DNA of 64,000 nt from Pseudomonas sp. HOU2 (GTDB lineage Bacteria; Pseudomonadota; Gammaproteobacteria; Pseudomonadales; Pseudomonadaceae): NCBI RefSeq assembly GCF_040729435.1, contig NZ_CP160398.1:3596001-3660000 (forward strand), given 5' to 3'. The notes beneath the pieces were generated by a model. The model searched no databases and was not told where the DNA came from. It was given only the letters and a program-made list of their open reading frames with translations. Positions 1 through 10,307 of this stretch are shown in pieces; the stretch's first letter is position 1; each line of letters begins with the position of its first letter. The translations under genes and the position numbers were made by a program.

Positions 1-70
1 GGCTGCGCCGCACGGGAATTGCCACCGATGGGCTTTTCACGGCGGGGGCGGAAACGTCGTAACTGCTCAT
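1..70 (-). CDS. tauC: Taurine ABC transporter permease TauC (N-terminal fragment)
   Basis: Only the first 23 codons lie in the window; the rest is beyond the left edge. The reading frame starts at an ATG whose first bases overlap the tauB stop in an ATGA arrangement, which implies translational coupling. The visible residues (start [11 protein letters not shown]) are the cytoplasmic tail that precedes the first membrane segment in this permease family. The product would be the inner-membrane channel of the taurine importer. The identity rests mainly on gene order tauA-tauB-tauC; the fragment itself is too short to be diagnostic. Confidence 0.7.
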   Translation of the reverse strand, partial: MSSYDVSAPAVKSPSVAIPVRRS

Positions 71-861
71 GCGCGCTCCTGCCGTTGCACGGCGCTGCGT
101 TGCGAGAACACTTTGCTCAGCACGTGCTCGCGGGTTTCGATAAAACGCGGGTCGGACTTGATCGCTCGCGCCGATTCACCAGCGGCATAGCGCTGGCCGA
201 AATCCAGATGCAGACGCTCGACGATCTGCCCCGGATTCGGCGCCAGCAGAATCAGGTCAGTGGCGAGGAATACCGCTTCTTCGATGTCGTGGGTAATCAG
301 GAACACCGGTTTGGCAGTGCGCTGCCAGACTTGCAGCAATAGCTCCTGCATCTGCTCGCGGGTGAAGGCGTCGAGGGCGCCGAAAGGTTCGTCCATCAGC
401 AGCACGCGCGGGTCGGCGGCGAGTGCGCGGGCCAGGCCGACGCGCTGTTTCTGGCCACCGGAGAGTTGCCAGATGCGGCGGCTTTCGAACCCCGAGAGAT
501 CAACCAGTGCGAGCATTTCCCGGGCGATCTTTTCGCGTTTGTCTTTGGCGACACCCGCCAGCTCCAGACCGAAAGCCACGTTGGCCAACACATCCTGCCA
601 GGGCAGCAAAGCGTCATCCTGGAACACCACGCCGCGCTCGGCGTTCGGGCCTTTGACCGGCACGCCGTCGAGGGTGATGCGCCCGGCGCTGGGTTCGACG
701 AAGCCGGCAATCAGGTTCAACAGCGAAGTCTTGCCACTGCCGGACGGGCCGAGGGCGACCAGCAATTGCTGAGGCCCGAGGGTCAGGGAAATGTCCGCCA
801 GCACCGGTTCCGGGCTGCCGGGATACTGTGCGCTGATGCGCTCCAGCTGTAGCAAGGCCAT
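67..861 (-). CDS. tauB: Taurine ABC transporter ATP-binding protein TauB
   Basis: This is the ATPase that energises taurine import for use as a sulfur source. In the 264-residue product a Walker A motif GPSGSGKT lies near residues 38-45, followed by the Q-loop [11 protein letters not shown], the ABC signature LSGGQKQR and the Walker B/D-loop [11 protein letters not shown]. Length and the DALLPW Q-loop fit the nitrate/sulfonate/taurine subfamily. I place the start at the internal ATG reading [10 protein letters not shown], because the open frame upstream runs back over the tauA stop and has no family similarity. It lies 16 nt after tauA and overlaps tauC by 4 nt, so the three genes form one operon. 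SsuB-type specificity is the main alternative. Confidence 0.9.
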   Translation of the reverse strand: MALLQLERISAQYPGSPEPVLADISLTLGPQQLLVALGPSGSGKTSLLNLIAGFVEPSAGRITLDGVPVKGPNAERGVVFQDDALLPWQDVLANVAFGLELAGVAKDKREKIAREMLALVDLSGFESRRIWQLSGGQKQRVGLARALAADPRVLLMDEPFGALDAFTREQMQELLLQVWQRTAKPVFLITHDIEEAVFLATDLILLAPNPGQIVERLHLDFGQRYAAGESARAIKSDPRFIETREHVLSKVFSQRSAVQRQERA

Positions 862-877
862 CGCAGTGAACTCCCGA

Positions 878-1855
878 TCAGTTGGTGATGTATTTGGCAC
901 TGACGTACGGCGCGTAGTCCGGCAGTACGGCTTCGACCTTGCCTTGCTCCTTGAGGAACGCGGCGGTGTCGGTAATGGCTTTGGTGGTCGGCGCGCCGAG
1001 GGTGATCACCTGATCAGCCGCCAGCGGGTAGACGTTGCCTTGCAGCAGCAGCGGAATGTCGCTGGCCTTGGCGCCGGAGAGCTTCACCAGTTTGTCGACG
1101 TGGGACTGATCGGCGAGCCAGGCTTTGGGATCCTTGCGGTATTCGGCGTAGGCGTCGAGAGTGACCTTGGCGAACGCGGTGACGATTTCCGGGTGCTTCT
1201 CGGCAAAATCCTTGCGCACGATCCAGGCATCGAAGGTCGGCGCGCCGAACTTGGCCAGTTCGCCGGAGGTGATCAGCACTTTGCCGTTTTCCTTGGCGAC
1301 ACCGAGGGCCGGATCCCACACGTAAGTCGCGTCGATGTCACCGCGTTTCCACGCGGCGATGATCGCTGGCGGGGCAAGGTTGAGCACGGTGACTTTCGAC
1401 GGATCGATGTTCCAGTGCTTCAACGCCGCGAGCAGGCTGTAGTGACCGGTGGACACGAACGGCACGGCGATTTTCTTGCCGACCAGATCCTGCGGGGTCT
1501 TGATCCCGGAACCGTCGCGGGCGACCAGCGCTTCGGCGGCGCCGATCTGGGTGGCGATGAGGAAAGTTTCCACCGGAACCTTGCGGGTGATGGCGGCGGT
1601 CAGCGGGCTGGAACCGAGATAGCCGATCTGCACGTCACCGGAAGCGATGGCAGCGATGATGTCGGCGCCGTTGTCGAACTTGCGCCAGCTGATGTCGGCC
1701 TTGGTGGCTTTCTCGTAAGCGCCATCGGCCTGGGCGACTTTCGCCGGGTCAACGGTGGTCTGGTAAGCGACGGTAAGGTCGGCAGCCTGCGCCAGAAAGC
1801 TCGCAGCAGCCAACGAGGCCACGGCCAGCAGGCGAAGCGGGAAATTCAGTTTCAT
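878..1855 (-). CDS. tauA: Taurine ABC transporter periplasmic binding protein TauA
   Basis: This is the solute-binding protein that captures taurine in the periplasm and delivers it to TauBC. The 325-residue product begins with a signal peptide ([12 protein letters not shown], hydrophobic core, cleavage expected after LAQA near residue 24). The mature part is of the SsuA/TauA type, with [15 protein letters not shown] and DAWIVRKDF segments. I chose the ATG preceded at 9 nt by GGAG; a TTG five codons earlier lies within that ribosome site. It is the first gene of the tau operon. In this family expression is normally switched on by sulfate limitation through CysB/Cbl; an AT-rich upstream region fits such control but is not proof. 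Confidence 0.9.
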   Translation of the reverse strand: MKLNFPLRLLAVASLAAASFLAQAADLTVAYQTTVDPAKVAQADGAYEKATKADISWRKFDNGADIIAAIASGDVQIGYLGSSPLTAAITRKVPVETFLIATQIGAAEALVARDGSGIKTPQDLVGKKIAVPFVSTGHYSLLAALKHWNIDPSKVTVLNLAPPAIIAAWKRGDIDATYVWDPALGVAKENGKVLITSGELAKFGAPTFDAWIVRKDFAEKHPEIVTAFAKVTLDAYAEYRKDPKAWLADQSHVDKLVKLSGAKASDIPLLLQGNVYPLAADQVITLGAPTTKAITDTAAFLKEQGKVEAVLPDYAPYVSAKYITN

Positions 1856-1919
1856 GGGGGAGTGCTCCAAATCAGGCGACCGACGATCGGCGTGAAAGGA
1901 GACTAAATGATCTAAGAAT

Positions 1920-1941
1920 CTAAAAATAAATAACTTTTTAG
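1920..1941. promoter_or_regulatory. AT-rich inverted repeat upstream of tauA, possible operator
   Basis: A 7-bp inverted repeat (CTAAAAA and TTTTTAG, 8-base loop) lies in an AT-rich block that contrasts with the GC-rich surroundings, 65 bases before the tauA start. Further CTAAG-like motifs flank it (near 1913 and 1966). LysR-type activators of sulfur genes bind AT-rich sites with dyad symmetry, so a CysB/Cbl site is an inference. The spacing to a promoter could not be fixed. Confidence 0.3.
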
Positions 1942-1995
1942 ACTTAGCTTATGAGCGGAAAAATCTAAGGCGTGAGGGATTGTGGGTGAGGTCAT

Positions 1996-2128
1996 TGTGG
2001 CGAGGGAGCTTGCTCCCGCTGGAGGCCGGAGGACTCCCATATCAATTCATCACGGTGCTGCTGATGCACCGGGGGACTGAGATTGCGACTGCTGCGCAGC
2101 CGAGCGGGAGCAAGCTCCCTCGCCACAG
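1996..2128. repeat. REP pair (family with core GTGGCGAGGGAGCTTG), tauA-gshA intergenic
   Basis: Two copies of a roughly 25-base palindromic unit, in opposite orientation, flank about 80 bases. Each unit is itself a hairpin (GGGAGCTTGCTCCC). Nearly the same pair recurs at 11424-11559 and, in a diverged form, at 23930-24033, so this is a dispersed REPIN-type element. It lies 3' to gshA and 5' to tauA. Confidence 0.85.
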
Positions 2129-2138
2129 GGAATAGTGG

Positions 2139-3722
2139 TTAGTTACTGATCGCCAGAATGCTCGCCTGATACGACCCGACAAACACGTCGAAATCGCCCA
2201 CCTCGTTCTGCTCAAGCTCCGCCTGTTGCGCCAGCGACGAGCGCGCCAGCTCCTCGAACTTCGTCTGTTCATCAGCAGCCAACGGCTCGCTGCGGAAGAA
2301 CTCGGCATGCGCCTGGCTCTGACGCAGGGAGAATTGCGCGAAGCTTTCCTTGTGCTCGGCCATTGCCGCCAGTACCTGGGCCGACGGGGTCAGGGACGAA
2401 TCCTTGACCTTGGCCAGTTGCGCGTCCAGCGCCTTGCTGTGTGCGTCGCTGCCATGGCTCTGATCGAGCAATGCCGCCAGCGGTGCGATTTTTTCCAGCA
2501 GCTCGGCTGCCCAAACCTTCAACTCGACCGCTTCACCGTCGCGCTGCAATTGCAGGCCCGGACGCCGACCTTCCTTGACCACGCTGAGGAAGTTCGAAGT
2601 GGCATTGCCGCACGAAGTGTTGGTCAGCAGCGGACTGTCGTTCAGCGCGCAATACAGCAGGAACGCGTCGAGGAAGCGGGATTCGGTGACGTCGATGCCC
2701 ATCGGCAGGAACGGGTTGATATCCAGGCAACGCACTTCGACGTACTGAATGCCCCGGGCCATCAGCGCCTGGATCGGCCGCTCGCCGGTGTAGGTCACGC
2801 GTTTCGGGCGGATGTTGGAGTAATACTCGTTTTCGATCTGCAGGATGTTGGTGTTGAGCTGTACCCACTCGCCATCCTGGTGCGTGCCGACTTCCACATA
2901 CGGCGGATACGGCGTGGCCACAGCCTTGCGCAGGCTGTCGGTGTAGCTCGCCAGATCGTTGTAGCACGGCGTCAGGCCGGCCTGAGCGTTGCTCTGGTAA
3001 CCGAGGTCGCTCATGCGCAGGCTGGTGGCGTACGGCAGGTACAGGGTGTCCGGATCCAGTTGTTCCAACTGGTGCGAACGGCCGCGCAGGAAGCCTGCGT
3101 CCAGCGCTGGCGAAGCACCGAACAGGTACATCAGCAGCCAGCTGTAGCGGCGGAAGTTACGGATCAGCGCGATGTACGACGACGACTGGAAATCGCGGTC
3201 GGTGCCGACGTAACCCTCGGCTTCGCGCAGCAGCGGCCAGAGCTTTTCCGGCAGGGAAAAGTTGTAGTGAATCCCGGCGATGCACTGCATGGTCTTGCCG
3301 TACCGCAGGGCCAGGCCCTTGCGGTAGACGTACTTGAGCTGACCGATGTTGGAGGTGCCGTAATAGGCGATCGGGATGTCTTCCTCGGCCGGCAACGGGC
3401 ACGGCATCGATGGACTCCACAGGTACTCGTTGCCGAGCTTGCTGTAGGCAAAGCGATGAATCTTGTCCAGGCTCGCCAGCGTATCGGCCGGATCGGGCAG
3501 GGCGGGGGTGATGAATTCCAGCAGCGACTCGGAGTAGTCGGTGGTGATCTGTTCATTGGTCAGCGCGGAACCCAAGGCTTCCGGGTGCGGCGTTTGCGCC
3601 AGACGACCTTCACTGGTCACGCGCAGGCATTCACGTTCGATACCGTGGAGGCACTGTTCGAGCAGAGAGAGGTTGGCGCGCTCGCCGAGCAGAGCCAGGC
3701 GGCGGTTGAGAAGTTCGCTCAA
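2139..3722 (-). CDS. gshA: Glutamate-cysteine ligase
   Basis: This enzyme joins glutamate and cysteine by a gamma-peptide bond, the first and rate-limiting step of glutathione synthesis in the cytoplasm. The 527-residue product matches the length and segments of the gamma-proteobacterial GshA type, including ERECLRVT near residue 30, [27 protein letters not shown] and [12 protein letters not shown] choose a TTG start (reading MSELLNRRL) because AAGGA lies 7 nt upstream; a GTG five codons earlier would put the ribosome site inside the gene. It is transcribed alone, with the tau operon beyond a REP pair downstream. No internal defect is visible. Confidence 0.93.
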   Translation of the reverse strand: MSELLNRRLALLGERANLSLLEQCLHGIERECLRVTSEGRLAQTPHPEALGSALTNEQITTDYSESLLEFITPALPDPADTLASLDKIHRFAYSKLGNEYLWSPSMPCPLPAEEDIPIAYYGTSNIGQLKYVYRKGLALRYGKTMQCIAGIHYNFSLPEKLWPLLREAEGYVGTDRDFQSSSYIALIRNFRRYSWLLMYLFGASPALDAGFLRGRSHQLEQLDPDTLYLPYATSLRMSDLGYQSNAQAGLTPCYNDLASYTDSLRKAVATPYPPYVEVGTHQDGEWVQLNTNILQIENEYYSNIRPKRVTYTGERPIQALMARGIQYVEVRCLDINPFLPMGIDVTESRFLDAFLLYCALNDSPLLTNTSCGNATSNFLSVVKEGRRPGLQLQRDGEAVELKVWAAELLEKIAPLAALLDQSHGSDAHSKALDAQLAKVKDSSLTPSAQVLAAMAEHKESFAQFSLRQSQAHAEFFRSEPLAADEQTKFEELARSSLAQQAELEQNEVGDFDVFVGSYQASILAISN

Positions 3723-3840
3723 TTTGGATTCCTTCACGCGTCAGTCGCCCCAATATGGGGGTGGGCAGGACGGTCTACAAGGGTGAAGTTGAAACTGGCG
3801 TTATCGCCTGGTTTTCTAGCCGGTCAGCCACACACATAAA

Positions 3841-3928
3841 CTGTAGGAGCTGCCGCAGGCTGCGATCTTTTGATCTTGCTATTGAAAAACAAAGTCAAAA
3901 GATCGCAGCCTGCGGCAGCTCCTACAGG
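3841..3928. repeat. REP pair (family TGTAGGAGCTGCCGCAGGCTG)
   Basis: Two inverted copies of the unit TGTAGGAGCTGCCG...GATCTTTTGA are separated by a short AT-rich loop, giving an almost perfect palindrome of about 88 bases. The same family occurs at 21222, 23117, 27868, 30117, 37501 and 39354. This copy lies between gshA and the thioesterase gene. Confidence 0.9.
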
Positions 3929-3967
3929 ATCATTGCGCCGAAATTAACTCAAAATGATGAACAACAT

Positions 3968-4351
3968 CTACAGGACAGCGAACGTGCCTTGCGCTTTTGC
4001 GACCAGTTTGTCGCCCTGCATCACGTCGGCCTCGACCACCAGCGTGCGACGGCCCGGGTGGATCACCCGCGCCGTGCACAGCACCTCGCCGTCAGCGACG
4101 GCGCGGATGTAGTTGATCTTGCACTCGATGGTCGCGCTCTGCTGATCGAAGCCATGGGTGCTGGAACAGGCCAGCCCCATGGCGATATCGACCAGACTGA
4201 ACAGCGCGCCACCGTGCAATTTGCCGCCGCGATTGCGCAGTTGCGGTTCCAGCACCAGGGCGACTTGCGCCACCCCGGTTTCCAGGCTGTGCAGGCGGCA
4301 GCCCAACAGCTTGAAAAACGCGCTCTCGACGAGCCCGGCCGGAATCTCCAT
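3968..4351 (-). CDS. PaaI-family hotdog-fold thioesterase
   Basis: The 127-residue product is a single hotdog domain of the PaaI/YbgC-like thioesterase class. The segment NRGGKLHGGALFSLVDIAMG is the typical helix that carries the catalytic acid and backbone, followed by beta strands ending at IHPGRRTLVVEADVMQ. Such enzymes hydrolyse acyl-CoA thioesters in the cytoplasm; the substrate here is unknown. The start ATG overlaps the tex stop (TGATG), so it is probably translated from the tex message by reinitiation. Nothing in the sequence links it functionally to Tex. Confidence 0.82.
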   Translation of the reverse strand: MEIPAGLVESAFFKLLGCRLHSLETGVAQVALVLEPQLRNRGGKLHGGALFSLVDIAMGLACSSTHGFDQQSATIECKINYIRAVADGEVLCTARVIHPGRRTLVVEADVMQGDKLVAKAQGTFAVL

Positions 4352-6675
4352 CAGCGTTTCTTCAACTGCTTGGCGTTAGCGAACAGCGAAGCCATGGCGT
4401 TGTTCACCGGAGCGGCTGTGGCCGTTTCCTTGCGTGGCGCGTTGTTTGATGACTGGCGCGGTGCCGAGCCCGGACGCGAACCACGGGCGCCATCGATTTT
4501 CTCGCCCGGGGTGTCGCTCATGCGCATCGACAGACCGACGCGTTTGCGCGGGATATCGACTTCCATGACCTTCACTTTCACCACGTCACCGGCCTTCACC
4601 GCTTCGCGTGGGTCCTTGATGAACTTCTCCGACAGCGCCGAGATGTGCACCAGACCGTCCTGATGCACACCGATGTCGACGAACGCGCCGAACGCGGTCA
4701 CGTTGGTCACGACGCCTTCGAGGATCATCCCCAGCTGCAGGTCTTTGAGGTCTTCGACACCTTCCTGGAACTCGGCGGTCTTGAACTCCGGACGCGGGTC
4801 GCGACCCGGTTTTTCCAGTTCTTGCAGGATGTCGGTGACGGTGGGCAGACCGAAGGTTTCGTCGGTGAATTTCTTCGGATCCAGACGCTTGAGGAACGCG
4901 GCGTCGCCGATCAGCGAGCGAATGTCGCGGTCGGTTTCAGCGGCGATGCGCTGTACCAGCGGATAGGCTTCCGGGTGAACAGCGGAAGAGTCCAGGGGGT
5001 TGTCGCCGTTCATCACGCGCAGGAAGCCTGCGGCCTGTTCGAAGGTTTTTTCGCCCAGACGCGCGACTTTCTTCAGCGCCGCACGGGTCTTGAACGCACC
5101 GTGTTCGTCACGGTGGGCGACGATGTTCTGCGCCAGAGTCGCGTTGAGGCCGGAGATCCGCGCCAGCAAGGCCACCGAAGCGGTGTTCACATCGACGCCG
5201 ACGGCGTTCACACAGTCCTCGACCACCGCATCCAGACCACGCGCCAGTTTCAGCTGCGACACGTCGTGCTGGTACTGGCCGACACCGATGGATTTCGGAT
5301 CGATCTTCACCAGCTCGGCCAGTGGATCCTGCAGACGACGGGCGATGGAAACGGCGCCACGGATCGACACGTCCAGATCCGGGAATTCCTTGGCCGCCAG
5401 TTCCGATGCCGAGTACACCGAGGCGCCGGCCTCGGACACCATGACCTTGGTCATCTTCATCGCTGGGTATTTTTTGATCAGCTCGATCGCCAGTTTGTCG
5501 GTTTCGCGGCTGGCGGTGCCGTTGCCGATGGCGATCAGGTCAACCGAGTGCTTGGCGCACAGGGCGGCCAGAATCGCGATGGTCTGATCCCACTTGTTGT
5601 GCGGCACGTGCGGGTAAACCGTGGCGTGATCGAGCAGCTTGCCAGTGGAGTCGACCACCGCGACTTTGCAGCCGGTACGCAGGCCCGGGTCGAGGCCCAG
5701 GGTGGCACGCGGGCCGGCCGGCGCGGCCAGCAGCAGGTCGTGCAGGTTGTGGGCGAAGACGTTGATCGCCTCGGTTTCGGCACCGTCGCGCAGCTCGCCG
5801 AGCAGGTCGGTTTCCAAGTGGGTGTAGAGCTTGACCTTCCAGGTCCAGCGCACCACTTCACCGAGCCATTTGTCGGCCGGGCGGTTCTGGTTCTGGATGC
5901 CGAATTGCTGGCCGATCATGCCTTCGCACGGGTGCATGGTGCCCGGCAGCTCGTCGCCGACTTTCAGCGCGGAGCTGAGGATGCCTTCGTTGCGGCCACG
6001 GAAAATCGCGAGTGCGCGGTGCGACGGCATGCTTTTCAGCGGCTCGTCGTGTTCAAAGTAGTCGCGGAACTTCGCGCCTTCTTCTTCCTTGCCGGCGATC
6101 ACGCGGGCGCTGATGGTCGCTTCCTGCTTGAGGAAGGTACGCAGCTTTTCCAGCAGGCTGGCGTCTTCGGCGAAGCGCTCCATCAGGATGTACTTGGCGC
6201 CTTCCAGCGCAGCTTTCACGTCGGCTACGCCTTTCTCGGCGTCGACGAAACGTGCGGCTTCGGTTTCCGGCGTCAGATTCGGATCGTTGAACAGGCCGTC
6301 GGCCAACTCGCCGAGGCCGGCTTCCAGGGCAATCTGGCCCTTGGTGCGGCGCTTCTGCTTGTACGGCAGGTACAAGTCTTCGAGGCGGGTCTTGGTGTCG
6401 GCGAGCTTGATGTCGCGCTCAAGGGCGGGGGTGAGTTTGCCCTGCTCCTGGATGCTGGCGAGGATGCTGATGCGCCGTTCGTCGAGTTCTCGCAGGTAGC
6501 GCAGACGCTCTTCCAGATGACGCAGCTGGGTGTCATCGAGGCTGCCGGTGACTTCTTTCCGGTAACGGGCGATGAAGGGAACGGTAGAGCCTTCATCGAG
6601 TAGCGCGACGGCCGCTTCGACCTGTTGCGGGCGTACGCCGAGTTCCTCGGCGATGCGGCTGTTGATGCTGTCCAT
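4351..6675 (-). CDS. tex: RNA-binding transcription accessory protein Tex
   Basis: Tex is a conserved cytoplasmic nucleic-acid-binding protein that affects transcription and toxin expression in several bacteria; its exact biochemical role is not settled. The 774-residue product has an N-terminal helical domain starting [11 protein letters not shown], a YqgF/RNase H-like domain ([18 protein letters not shown], about residues 325-345), helix-hairpin-helix repeats ([20 protein letters not shown]) and a C-terminal S1 RNA-binding domain ([20 protein letters not shown], about residues 650-720). The tail after S1 is low-complexity and basic. I start at the ATG preceded by AGGTGG; the longer open frame upstream lacks family similarity. 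It is followed immediately by the thioesterase gene. Confidence 0.94.
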   Translation of the reverse strand: MDSINSRIAEELGVRPQQVEAAVALLDEGSTVPFIARYRKEVTGSLDDTQLRHLEERLRYLRELDERRISILASIQEQGKLTPALERDIKLADTKTRLEDLYLPYKQKRRTKGQIALEAGLGELADGLFNDPNLTPETEAARFVDAEKGVADVKAALEGAKYILMERFAEDASLLEKLRTFLKQEATISARVIAGKEEEGAKFRDYFEHDEPLKSMPSHRALAIFRGRNEGILSSALKVGDELPGTMHPCEGMIGQQFGIQNQNRPADKWLGEVVRWTWKVKLYTHLETDLLGELRDGAETEAINVFAHNLHDLLLAAPAGPRATLGLDPGLRTGCKVAVVDSTGKLLDHATVYPHVPHNKWDQTIAILAALCAKHSVDLIAIGNGTASRETDKLAIELIKKYPAMKMTKVMVSEAGASVYSASELAAKEFPDLDVSIRGAVSIARRLQDPLAELVKIDPKSIGVGQYQHDVSQLKLARGLDAVVEDCVNAVGVDVNTASVALLARISGLNATLAQNIVAHRDEHGAFKTRAALKKVARLGEKTFEQAAGFLRVMNGDNPLDSSAVHPEAYPLVQRIAAETDRDIRSLIGDAAFLKRLDPKKFTDETFGLPTVTDILQELEKPGRDPRPEFKTAEFQEGVEDLKDLQLGMILEGVVTNVTAFGAFVDIGVHQDGLVHISALSEKFIKDPREAVKAGDVVKVKVMEVDIPRKRVGLSMRMSDTPGEKIDGARGSRPGSAPRQSSNNAPRKETATAAPVNNAMASLFANAKQLKKR

Positions 6676-6881
6676 AAAACCACCTGACATATTGTGAAAG
6701 CAGGCTCGCAGGCACGGAAATAAAGGCCCGGAGTCTGGTTGAGCGGCTAGAAAATTGCCGCTGCCTGGGTCAAAAGGCACCCCATTGACCCGTGAAATCG
6801 AACAATTACTGCGGCCACCGGTAAAAAAGCCCGGCCACCTGCGGTAACGATTCAGACGTTGCCTGGCACAAAACGCCGCGC

Positions 6882-6887
6882 ATTATA
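6882..6887 (-). promoter_or_regulatory. Candidate -10 element for tex
   Basis: On the minus strand the hexamer TATAAT, a perfect sigma70 -10 box, lies about 207 bases upstream of the tex start. No good -35 box is seen at the usual distance. The whole 6676-7033 gap is a divergent promoter region for tex and ompR and holds no gene that I can see. Confidence 0.4.
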
Positions 6888-7033
6888 ACCAGCGTTCTGT
6901 CATTCGGGGGTGTAGCAGTCTGTAGGTAGAAACCCCGGTTTTCTGGCAGTGAAGGAAAAATCTGCTAACAATGCACACGGTGCGTATAACGGCAGCTACG
7001 CCATAATGCGCGCCGAGCTAAAAGGAGCATCCA

Positions 7034-7774
7034 ATGAGCAGCACTGCAAACAATGCTGAAGGCGAAAAAATTCTTATTGTTGACGACGATCCGGGGCTGA
7101 GCAGCCTGCTGGAACGTTTCTTCGTCAGCAAGGGCTACCGTGCCCGTGCCGTACCGAACACCGAGCAAATGGACCGTCTGCTGTCGCGTGAAGTGTTCAA
7201 TCTGGTCGTCCTCGACCTGATGCTGCCGGGCGAAGACGGCCTCACCGCATGCCGTCGCCTGCGGGCGGCGAACAATCAGATTCCGATCATCATGCTCACC
7301 GCCAAAGGCGATGAGATGAGCCGCATCAAGGGCTTGGAACTGGGCGCCGATGACTATCTGGCCAAGCCGTTCAACCCGGACGAGCTGATGGCACGGGTCA
7401 AAGCGGTTCTGCGGCGTCAGGCCGCACCGGTGCCGGGCGCGCCGGGCAGCGAAGACGAAAACGTCACCTTCGGTGATTACGTGCTGTCGCTGGCGACCCG
7501 CGAGCTGAAACGTGGCGAAGAAGTGCACATGCTCACCACCGGTGAGTTTGCGGTACTCAAGGCGCTGGTGATGAACGCGCGTCAGCCGCTGACCCGCGAC
7601 AAACTGATGAACCTGGCCCGTGGCCGCGAGTGGGATGCCCTGGAGCGTTCCATCGACGTGCAGATTTCCCGTCTGCGCCGGATGATCGAGCCGGATCCGT
7701 CCAAACCACGCTATATCCAGACGGTCTGGGGTGTGGGCTACGTGTTCGTACCGGACGGCGCCGCCACCAAGTGA
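7034..7774 (+). CDS. ompR: Response regulator OmpR
   Basis: OmpR is the cytoplasmic DNA-binding partner of the sensor kinase encoded just downstream and controls envelope and osmotic-response genes. The 246-residue product has a receiver domain (acidic pocket IVDDDP near residue 18, phospho-acceptor in LVVLDLMLPGEDG near residue 62, conserved lysine in LAKPFNPDE) and a C-terminal winged helix (RSIDVQISRLRR and IQTVWGVGYVFVPDG). A strong ribosome site AAAGGAG lies 8 nt before the ATG. The gap to envZ is 112 nt and contains a palindromic repeat rather than a clear terminator, so cotranscription is likely. Confidence 0.93.
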   Translation: MSSTANNAEGEKILIVDDDPGLSSLLERFFVSKGYRARAVPNTEQMDRLLSREVFNLVVLDLMLPGEDGLTACRRLRAANNQIPIIMLTAKGDEMSRIKGLELGADDYLAKPFNPDELMARVKAVLRRQAAPVPGAPGSEDENVTFGDYVLSLATRELKRGEEVHMLTTGEFAVLKALVMNARQPLTRDKLMNLARGREWDALERSIDVQISRLRRMIEPDPSKPRYIQTVWGVGYVFVPDGAATK

Positions 7775-7782
7775 TCGGCGAT

Positions 7783-7868
7783 TTGTAGGAGCGGGTCTGC
7801 GCATCGGGTTGATCAACCCTCTACGCAGACTCGCAATCCGCAATATGCGAGCATGGCTCGCTCCTGCA
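7783..7868. repeat. Palindromic repeat between ompR and envZ
   Basis: The segment opens with TGTAGGAGCGGGTCTGCG and closes with CGAGCATGGCTCGCTCCTGCA, resembling a diverged REP pair with an inner hairpin (GGGTTGATCAACCC). It fills nearly all of the gap between the two genes of the operon, where it could modulate message stability. Confidence 0.6.
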
Positions 7869-7886
7869 AGTGTGTAACGGTTATCG

Positions 7887-9200
7887 ATGAAAACCCCCGT
7901 CTGGTTCCCCCAAAGTTTTTTCTCCCGCACCCTGTGGCTGGTGCTCATCGTCGTGCTGTTTTCCAAGGCGCTGACCCTGGTTTATCTGTTGATGAACGAG
8001 GACGTCCTGGTGGATCGCCAATACAGCCACGGCGTCGCCCTGACGTTGCGCGCCTATTGGGCGGCCGATGAAGAAAATCGCGCAAAGATTGCCGATGCCG
8101 CAACCCTGATCCGGGTAGTCGGCGCCGGTGTACCGGAGGGCGAACAACACTGGCCTTACAGTGAAATCTATCAGCGGCAGATGCAGGCGGAGCTGGGCGC
8201 CGATACCGAAGTGCGCTTGCGCATGCACTCGCCGCCGGCGCTGTGGGTGCGTGCGCCAAGCCTCGGTGACGGCTGGCTGAAAGTGCCGTTGTACCCGCAT
8301 CCATTGCGCGGCCAGAAAATCTGGAACGTGCTCGGCTGGTTCCTCGCCATCGGCTTGCTGTCCACCGCCTCGGCGTGGATTTTCGTCAGCCAGCTCAACC
8401 AGCCATTGAAGCGCCTGGTGTACGCCGCCCGACAACTCGGTCAGGGCCGCAGCGTCCGTCTGCCGATCAGCGACACACCGAGCGAGATGACCGAGGTGTA
8501 TCGCGCCTTCAACCAGATGGCCGAAGACGTCGAACAGGCCGGTCGCGAGCGTGAGTTGATGCTGGCGGGGGTCTCCCATGATTTGCGTACACCGCTGACG
8601 CGCCTGCGTCTGTCGCTGGAGCTGATGGGCGATCGCAACGATTTGACCGACGACATGGTGCGCGACATCGAAGACATGGACGCGATTCTCGACCAGTTCC
8701 TCGCGTTCATTCGCGACGGTCGTGACGAGTCGGTGGAGGAAGTCGATCTGAGCGATCTGGTGCGTGAAGTGGCCGCGCCGTACAACCAGAACGAAGAGAA
8801 GGTGCGGTTGCGTCTGGAACCGATCCAGCCGTTTCCACTGCGCCGGGTGTCAATGAAGCGCCTGCTGAACAACCTGATCGGCAACGCCCTGAACCATGCC
8901 GGCAGTGGCGTCGAAGTCGCGGCTTATGTGTCCGGTGACACCAGCGCGCCGTACGTGGTGTTGAGCGTGATGGACCGGGGGGCGGGGATCGATCCGTCGG
9001 AGCTTGAGGCGATCTTCAACCCGTTCACCCGTGGCGACCGTGCCCGGGGCGGGAAAGGTACCGGGCTGGGGTTGGCGATCGTGAAGCGGATTGCTTCGAT
9101 GCATGGCGGCAATGTTGAATTACGTAACCGCTCCGGGGGTGGATTGGAAGCGCGAGTCAGGTTGCCGCTGGGGTTGATGTTGCCTCGAGATGCCGTTTAA
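7887..9200 (+). CDS. envZ: Sensor histidine kinase EnvZ
   Basis: This is the inner-membrane kinase that phosphorylates OmpR. The 437-residue product has a first membrane segment around residues 13-32 (LWLVLIVVLFSKALTLVYLL), a periplasmic loop, a second membrane segment near residues 145-170 (WFLAIGLLSTASAWIFV), then a HAMP linker, the phospho-acceptor H-box VSHDLRTPLTRLR near residue 230, and a HATPase domain (NNLIGNALNHAG, DRGAGIDPSE, GTGLGLAIVKR). Length and order fit EnvZ. Regulation is presumably with ompR. The segment after the gene contains another repeat family and no terminator with a T-run. Confidence 0.92.
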   Translation: MKTPVWFPQSFFSRTLWLVLIVVLFSKALTLVYLLMNEDVLVDRQYSHGVALTLRAYWAADEENRAKIADAATLIRVVGAGVPEGEQHWPYSEIYQRQMQAELGADTEVRLRMHSPPALWVRAPSLGDGWLKVPLYPHPLRGQKIWNVLGWFLAIGLLSTASAWIFVSQLNQPLKRLVYAARQLGQGRSVRLPISDTPSEMTEVYRAFNQMAEDVEQAGRERELMLAGVSHDLRTPLTRLRLSLELMGDRNDLTDDMVRDIEDMDAILDQFLAFIRDGRDESVEEVDLSDLVREVAAPYNQNEEKVRLRLEPIQPFPLRRVSMKRLLNNLIGNALNHAGSGVEVAAYVSGDTSAPYVVLSVMDRGAGIDPSELEAIFNPFTRGDRARGGKGTGLGLAIVKRIASMHGGNVELRNRSGGGLEARVRLPLGLMLPRDAV

Positions 9201-9209
9201 TCCATTAAA

Positions 9210-9387
9210 CCCTCACCCCAGCCCTCTCCCAGAGGGAGAGGGAGCTGACCGAGGTGTCTGGCGTCATACATCGACTTGAAAGACTGGGGGCGATTGTGGA
9301 TTCGGCACTGCAGTATCAGGTCGGCGTATCTTTTAAGCATCCCCCAATCAGTCCCCTCTCCCTTTGGGAGAGGGTTAGGGTGAGGGC
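9210..9387. repeat. Paired repeats with CCTCTCCC/GGGAGAGG cores, envZ-rimK gap
   Basis: Two units, 9210-9242 and 9352-9387, each carry a short hairpin (CCCTCTCCC-AGAGGGAGAGGG; CCCCTCTCC-CTTTGGGAGAGG) and are mirrored around about 110 bases. This is a third repeat type, distinct from the two REP families elsewhere in the window. It lies between convergent genes and could act in transcript 3' ends. No gene is visible in the spacer. Confidence 0.7.
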
Positions 9388-9401
9388 TCTTGCTCCTCGC
9401 T

Positions 9402-10307
9402 TTAGCCTTTGCCTTTGGTGCGGGTCATGTTCGGCCCGCCATTCTTCTCAAGATGCTCGATGATGATCCCCGCCACGTTCTTGCCAGTGGTGGTCTCGAT
9501 CCCTTCCAGGCCCGGCGACGAGTTCACCTCCATCACCAGCGGCCCGTGGTTCGAGCGCAAAATATCCACACCCGCCACCGCCAGCCCCATGACCTTGGCC
9601 GCACGCAACGCGGTCATGCGTTCTTCCGGGGTGATCTTGATCAGGCTGGCGCTGCCGCCACGGTGCAGGTTGGAGCGAAACTCGCCCGGCTTGGCCTGAC
9701 GCTTCATGGCGGCGATCACCTTGTCGCCGACCACGAAGCAGCGGATGTCCGCACCGCCCGCCTCCTTGATGTATTCCTGGACCATGATGTTCTGCTTCAG
9801 GCCCATGAACGCCTCGATCACCGATTCAGCTGCGGTCGCGGTTTCGCACAGCACCACGCCGATACCCTGAGTGCCTTCCAATACCTTGATCACCAGCGGC
9901 GCTCCGTTGACCATGTCGATCAGGTCGGGAATGTCATCCGGCGAGTGAGCGAAACCGGTGACCGGCAGGCCGATGCCACGCCGCGACAGCAGTTGCAGCG
10001 AACGCAGTTTGTCCCGCGAGCGGGCGATGGCCACCGATTCGTTGAGCGGAAACACCCCCATCATTTCGAACTGGCGCAACACCGCGCAGCCATAGAACGT
10101 CACCGACGCACCGATCCGCGGGATCACCGCATCGAAGCCTTCCAGCGGCTTGCCGCGATAGTGGATCTGCGGCTTGTGGCTGGCGATGTTCATGTAGGCG
10201 CGCAAAGTGTCGATCACCACCATTTCATGCCCGCGCTCGGTGCCGGCCTCGACCAGACGACGGGTGGAATACAGACGCGGATTCCGCGACAGCACAGCGA
10301 TCTTCAT
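9402..10307 (-). CDS. rimK: Ribosomal protein S6 modification enzyme RimK (glutamate ligase)
   Basis: RimK is an ATP-grasp ligase that adds glutamate residues to the C terminus of ribosomal protein S6; in P. fluorescens it alters the proteome during plant colonisation. The 301-residue product shows the family layout: [18 protein letters not shown] at the start, substrate region [15 protein letters not shown]-grasp segments ([32 protein letters not shown]) and the terminal [10 protein letters not shown] metal/ATP motif. The start ATG overlaps the rimB stop by 4 nt. An operon with rimB is therefore certain in layout. Confidence 0.93.
   Translation of the reverse strand: MKIAVLSRNPRLYSTRRLVEAGTERGHEMVVIDTLRAYMNIASHKPQIHYRGKPLEGFDAVIPRIGASVTFYGCAVLRQFEMMGVFPLNESVAIARSRDKLRSLQLLSRRGIGLPVTGFAHSPDDIPDLIDMVNGAPLVIKVLEGTQGIGVVLCETATAAESVIEAFMGLKQNIMVQEYIKEAGGADIRCFVVGDKVIAAMKRQAKPGEFRSNLHRGGSASLIKITPEERMTALRAAKVMGLAVAGVDILRSNHGPLVMEVNSSPGLEGIETTTGKNVAGIIIEHLEKNGGPNMTRTKGKG

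Noticed and set aside
2226..3839. 537-codon open frame on the plus strand opposite gshA
   Set aside because: It mirrors gshA codon positions in a GC-rich gene; no ribosome site, Arg/Gln/Val-rich composition and no recognisable motif.
3841..3928. REP pairs as CRISPR repeats
   Set aside because: Units are inverted and dispersed singly or in pairs, not direct repeats with uniform spacers; no cas genes are present.
4645..6603. 652-codon open frame on the plus strand opposite tex
   Set aside because: Same effect as above; tex has clear domains on the minus strand.
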